A DNA stretch of 5,459 nucleotides. Source: Sphingobium sp. (GTDB taxonomy: Bacteria > Pseudomonadota > Alphaproteobacteria > Sphingomonadales > Sphingomonadaceae). Under the pieces are notes generated by a model that saw only the letters and a list, made by a program, of their open reading frames with translations, searched no databases and was not told the DNA's origin. Every line of letters starts with the position of its first letter. Position 1 is the stretch's first letter. The stretch is taken from contig JAGVJS010000352.1 in the NCBI GenBank assembly GCA_020051025.1, positions 1 to 5,459 on the forward strand. The letters run 5' to 3'. Below, piece by piece: positions 5,294 through 5,459 of this stretch. A program made the translations under genes and the position numbers.

Positions 5294-5459
5294 TTACTGG
5301 GCGACAGGCGCCGCTGCGGCGGCATTTTCGGGCAGGCCGCCCATCTGCGTCACCATCTTCGTATAAGCGTCCAGATAGGCCAGCACGATCACCTGACCGA
5401 TGGCGGTATTCTGATAGCCGCCGCCGCCGACCGCGGCGAGGCCGCCCATCCAGCCCAGG
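5294..5459 (-). CDS. C-terminal end of a possible CsgG/HfaB-family protein (5'-partial)
   Basis: On the - strand an open frame enters from the window edge and ends at TAA (complement of 5294-5296). The visible 54 residues read LGWMGGLAAVGGGGYQNTAI, then GQVIVLAYLDAYTKMV, TQMGGLPENAAAAAPVAQ. A glycine-rich stretch, a YQNT-x-IGQV turn and an amphipathic helix (LAYLDAYTKMVTQM) before a disordered Ala/Pro tail resemble the C-termini of CsgG/HfaB-type outer-membrane secretion proteins as found in sphingomonads. That assignment is from memory of the pattern and is tentative. Coding character is supported by an uninterrupted frame with G/C-rich third positions and by the convergent terminator just beyond its stop. 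The start and most of the protein lie outside the window. Confidence 0.55.
   Translation of the reverse strand, partial: LGWMGGLAAVGGGGYQNTAIGQVIVLAYLDAYTKMVTQMGGLPENAAAAAPVAQ

Noticed and set aside
1..5459. CRISPR arrays, insertion sequences, tRNA genes or phage-like defence genes
   Set aside because: No regularly spaced repeats, transposase motifs, terminal inverted repeats or cloverleaf sequences were seen on either strand.

Overview
The window looks like a stretch of an alphaproteobacterial chromosome, most likely Sphingomonadaceae (Sphingobium, Sphingomonas or Novosphingobium-like). This rests on the high G+C codon usage, the style of the S5, L15 and SecY proteins, and a zinc-type adenylate kinase. 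The genus is inferred from protein character, not from a database search.

Positions 1-3854 carry the distal half of the spc ribosomal operon on the + strand, in the classical order rpsE (5' end outside the window), rpmD, rplO, secY, adk. These encode ribosomal proteins S5, L30 and L15, the SecY translocon channel and adenylate kinase. Gene order is conventional but spacing is not. A gap of about 363 nt separates rpmD from rplO and contains a perfect 15-bp hairpin resembling a rho-independent terminator, followed by an A+T-rich segment with a TTGACA box. A second hairpin (11-bp perfect stem) sits in the 197-nt rplO-secY gap. The operon may therefore be split into more than one transcription unit. 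rpsE carries an apparent one-base deletion near 386/387 that throws the last ~31 codons out of frame; because S5 is essential, a sequencing or assembly error is the simplest explanation.

Positions 3855-4207 hold what looks like a broken small secreted-protein gene. It has a very good Shine-Dalgarno sequence and a clear signal peptide, then an in-frame TGA, then about 37 further plausible codons in the same frame. The classical continuation of the operon (rpsM, rpsK, rpoA, rplQ) is not here.

Positions 4208-5251 encode a complete membrane acyltransferase of the acyltransferase-3 family (OafA/YrhL type), which probably O-acylates a surface polysaccharide or lipid. Its stop codon lies inside a 34-bp perfect palindrome (5248-5281) that probably acts as a two-way terminator. 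It faces the 3' end of a convergent - strand gene (5294-5459, 5' end outside the window), tentatively a CsgG/HfaB-family protein.

The ribosomal and Sec genes serve protein synthesis and export, adk maintains adenylate balance, and the two distal genes are probably cell-envelope functions. I found no CRISPR array, mobile element, tRNA or rRNA, and no convincing undescribed multi-gene system. The points worth following are the two reading-frame lesions, the hairpins interrupting the spc operon, and the loss of synteny after adk.
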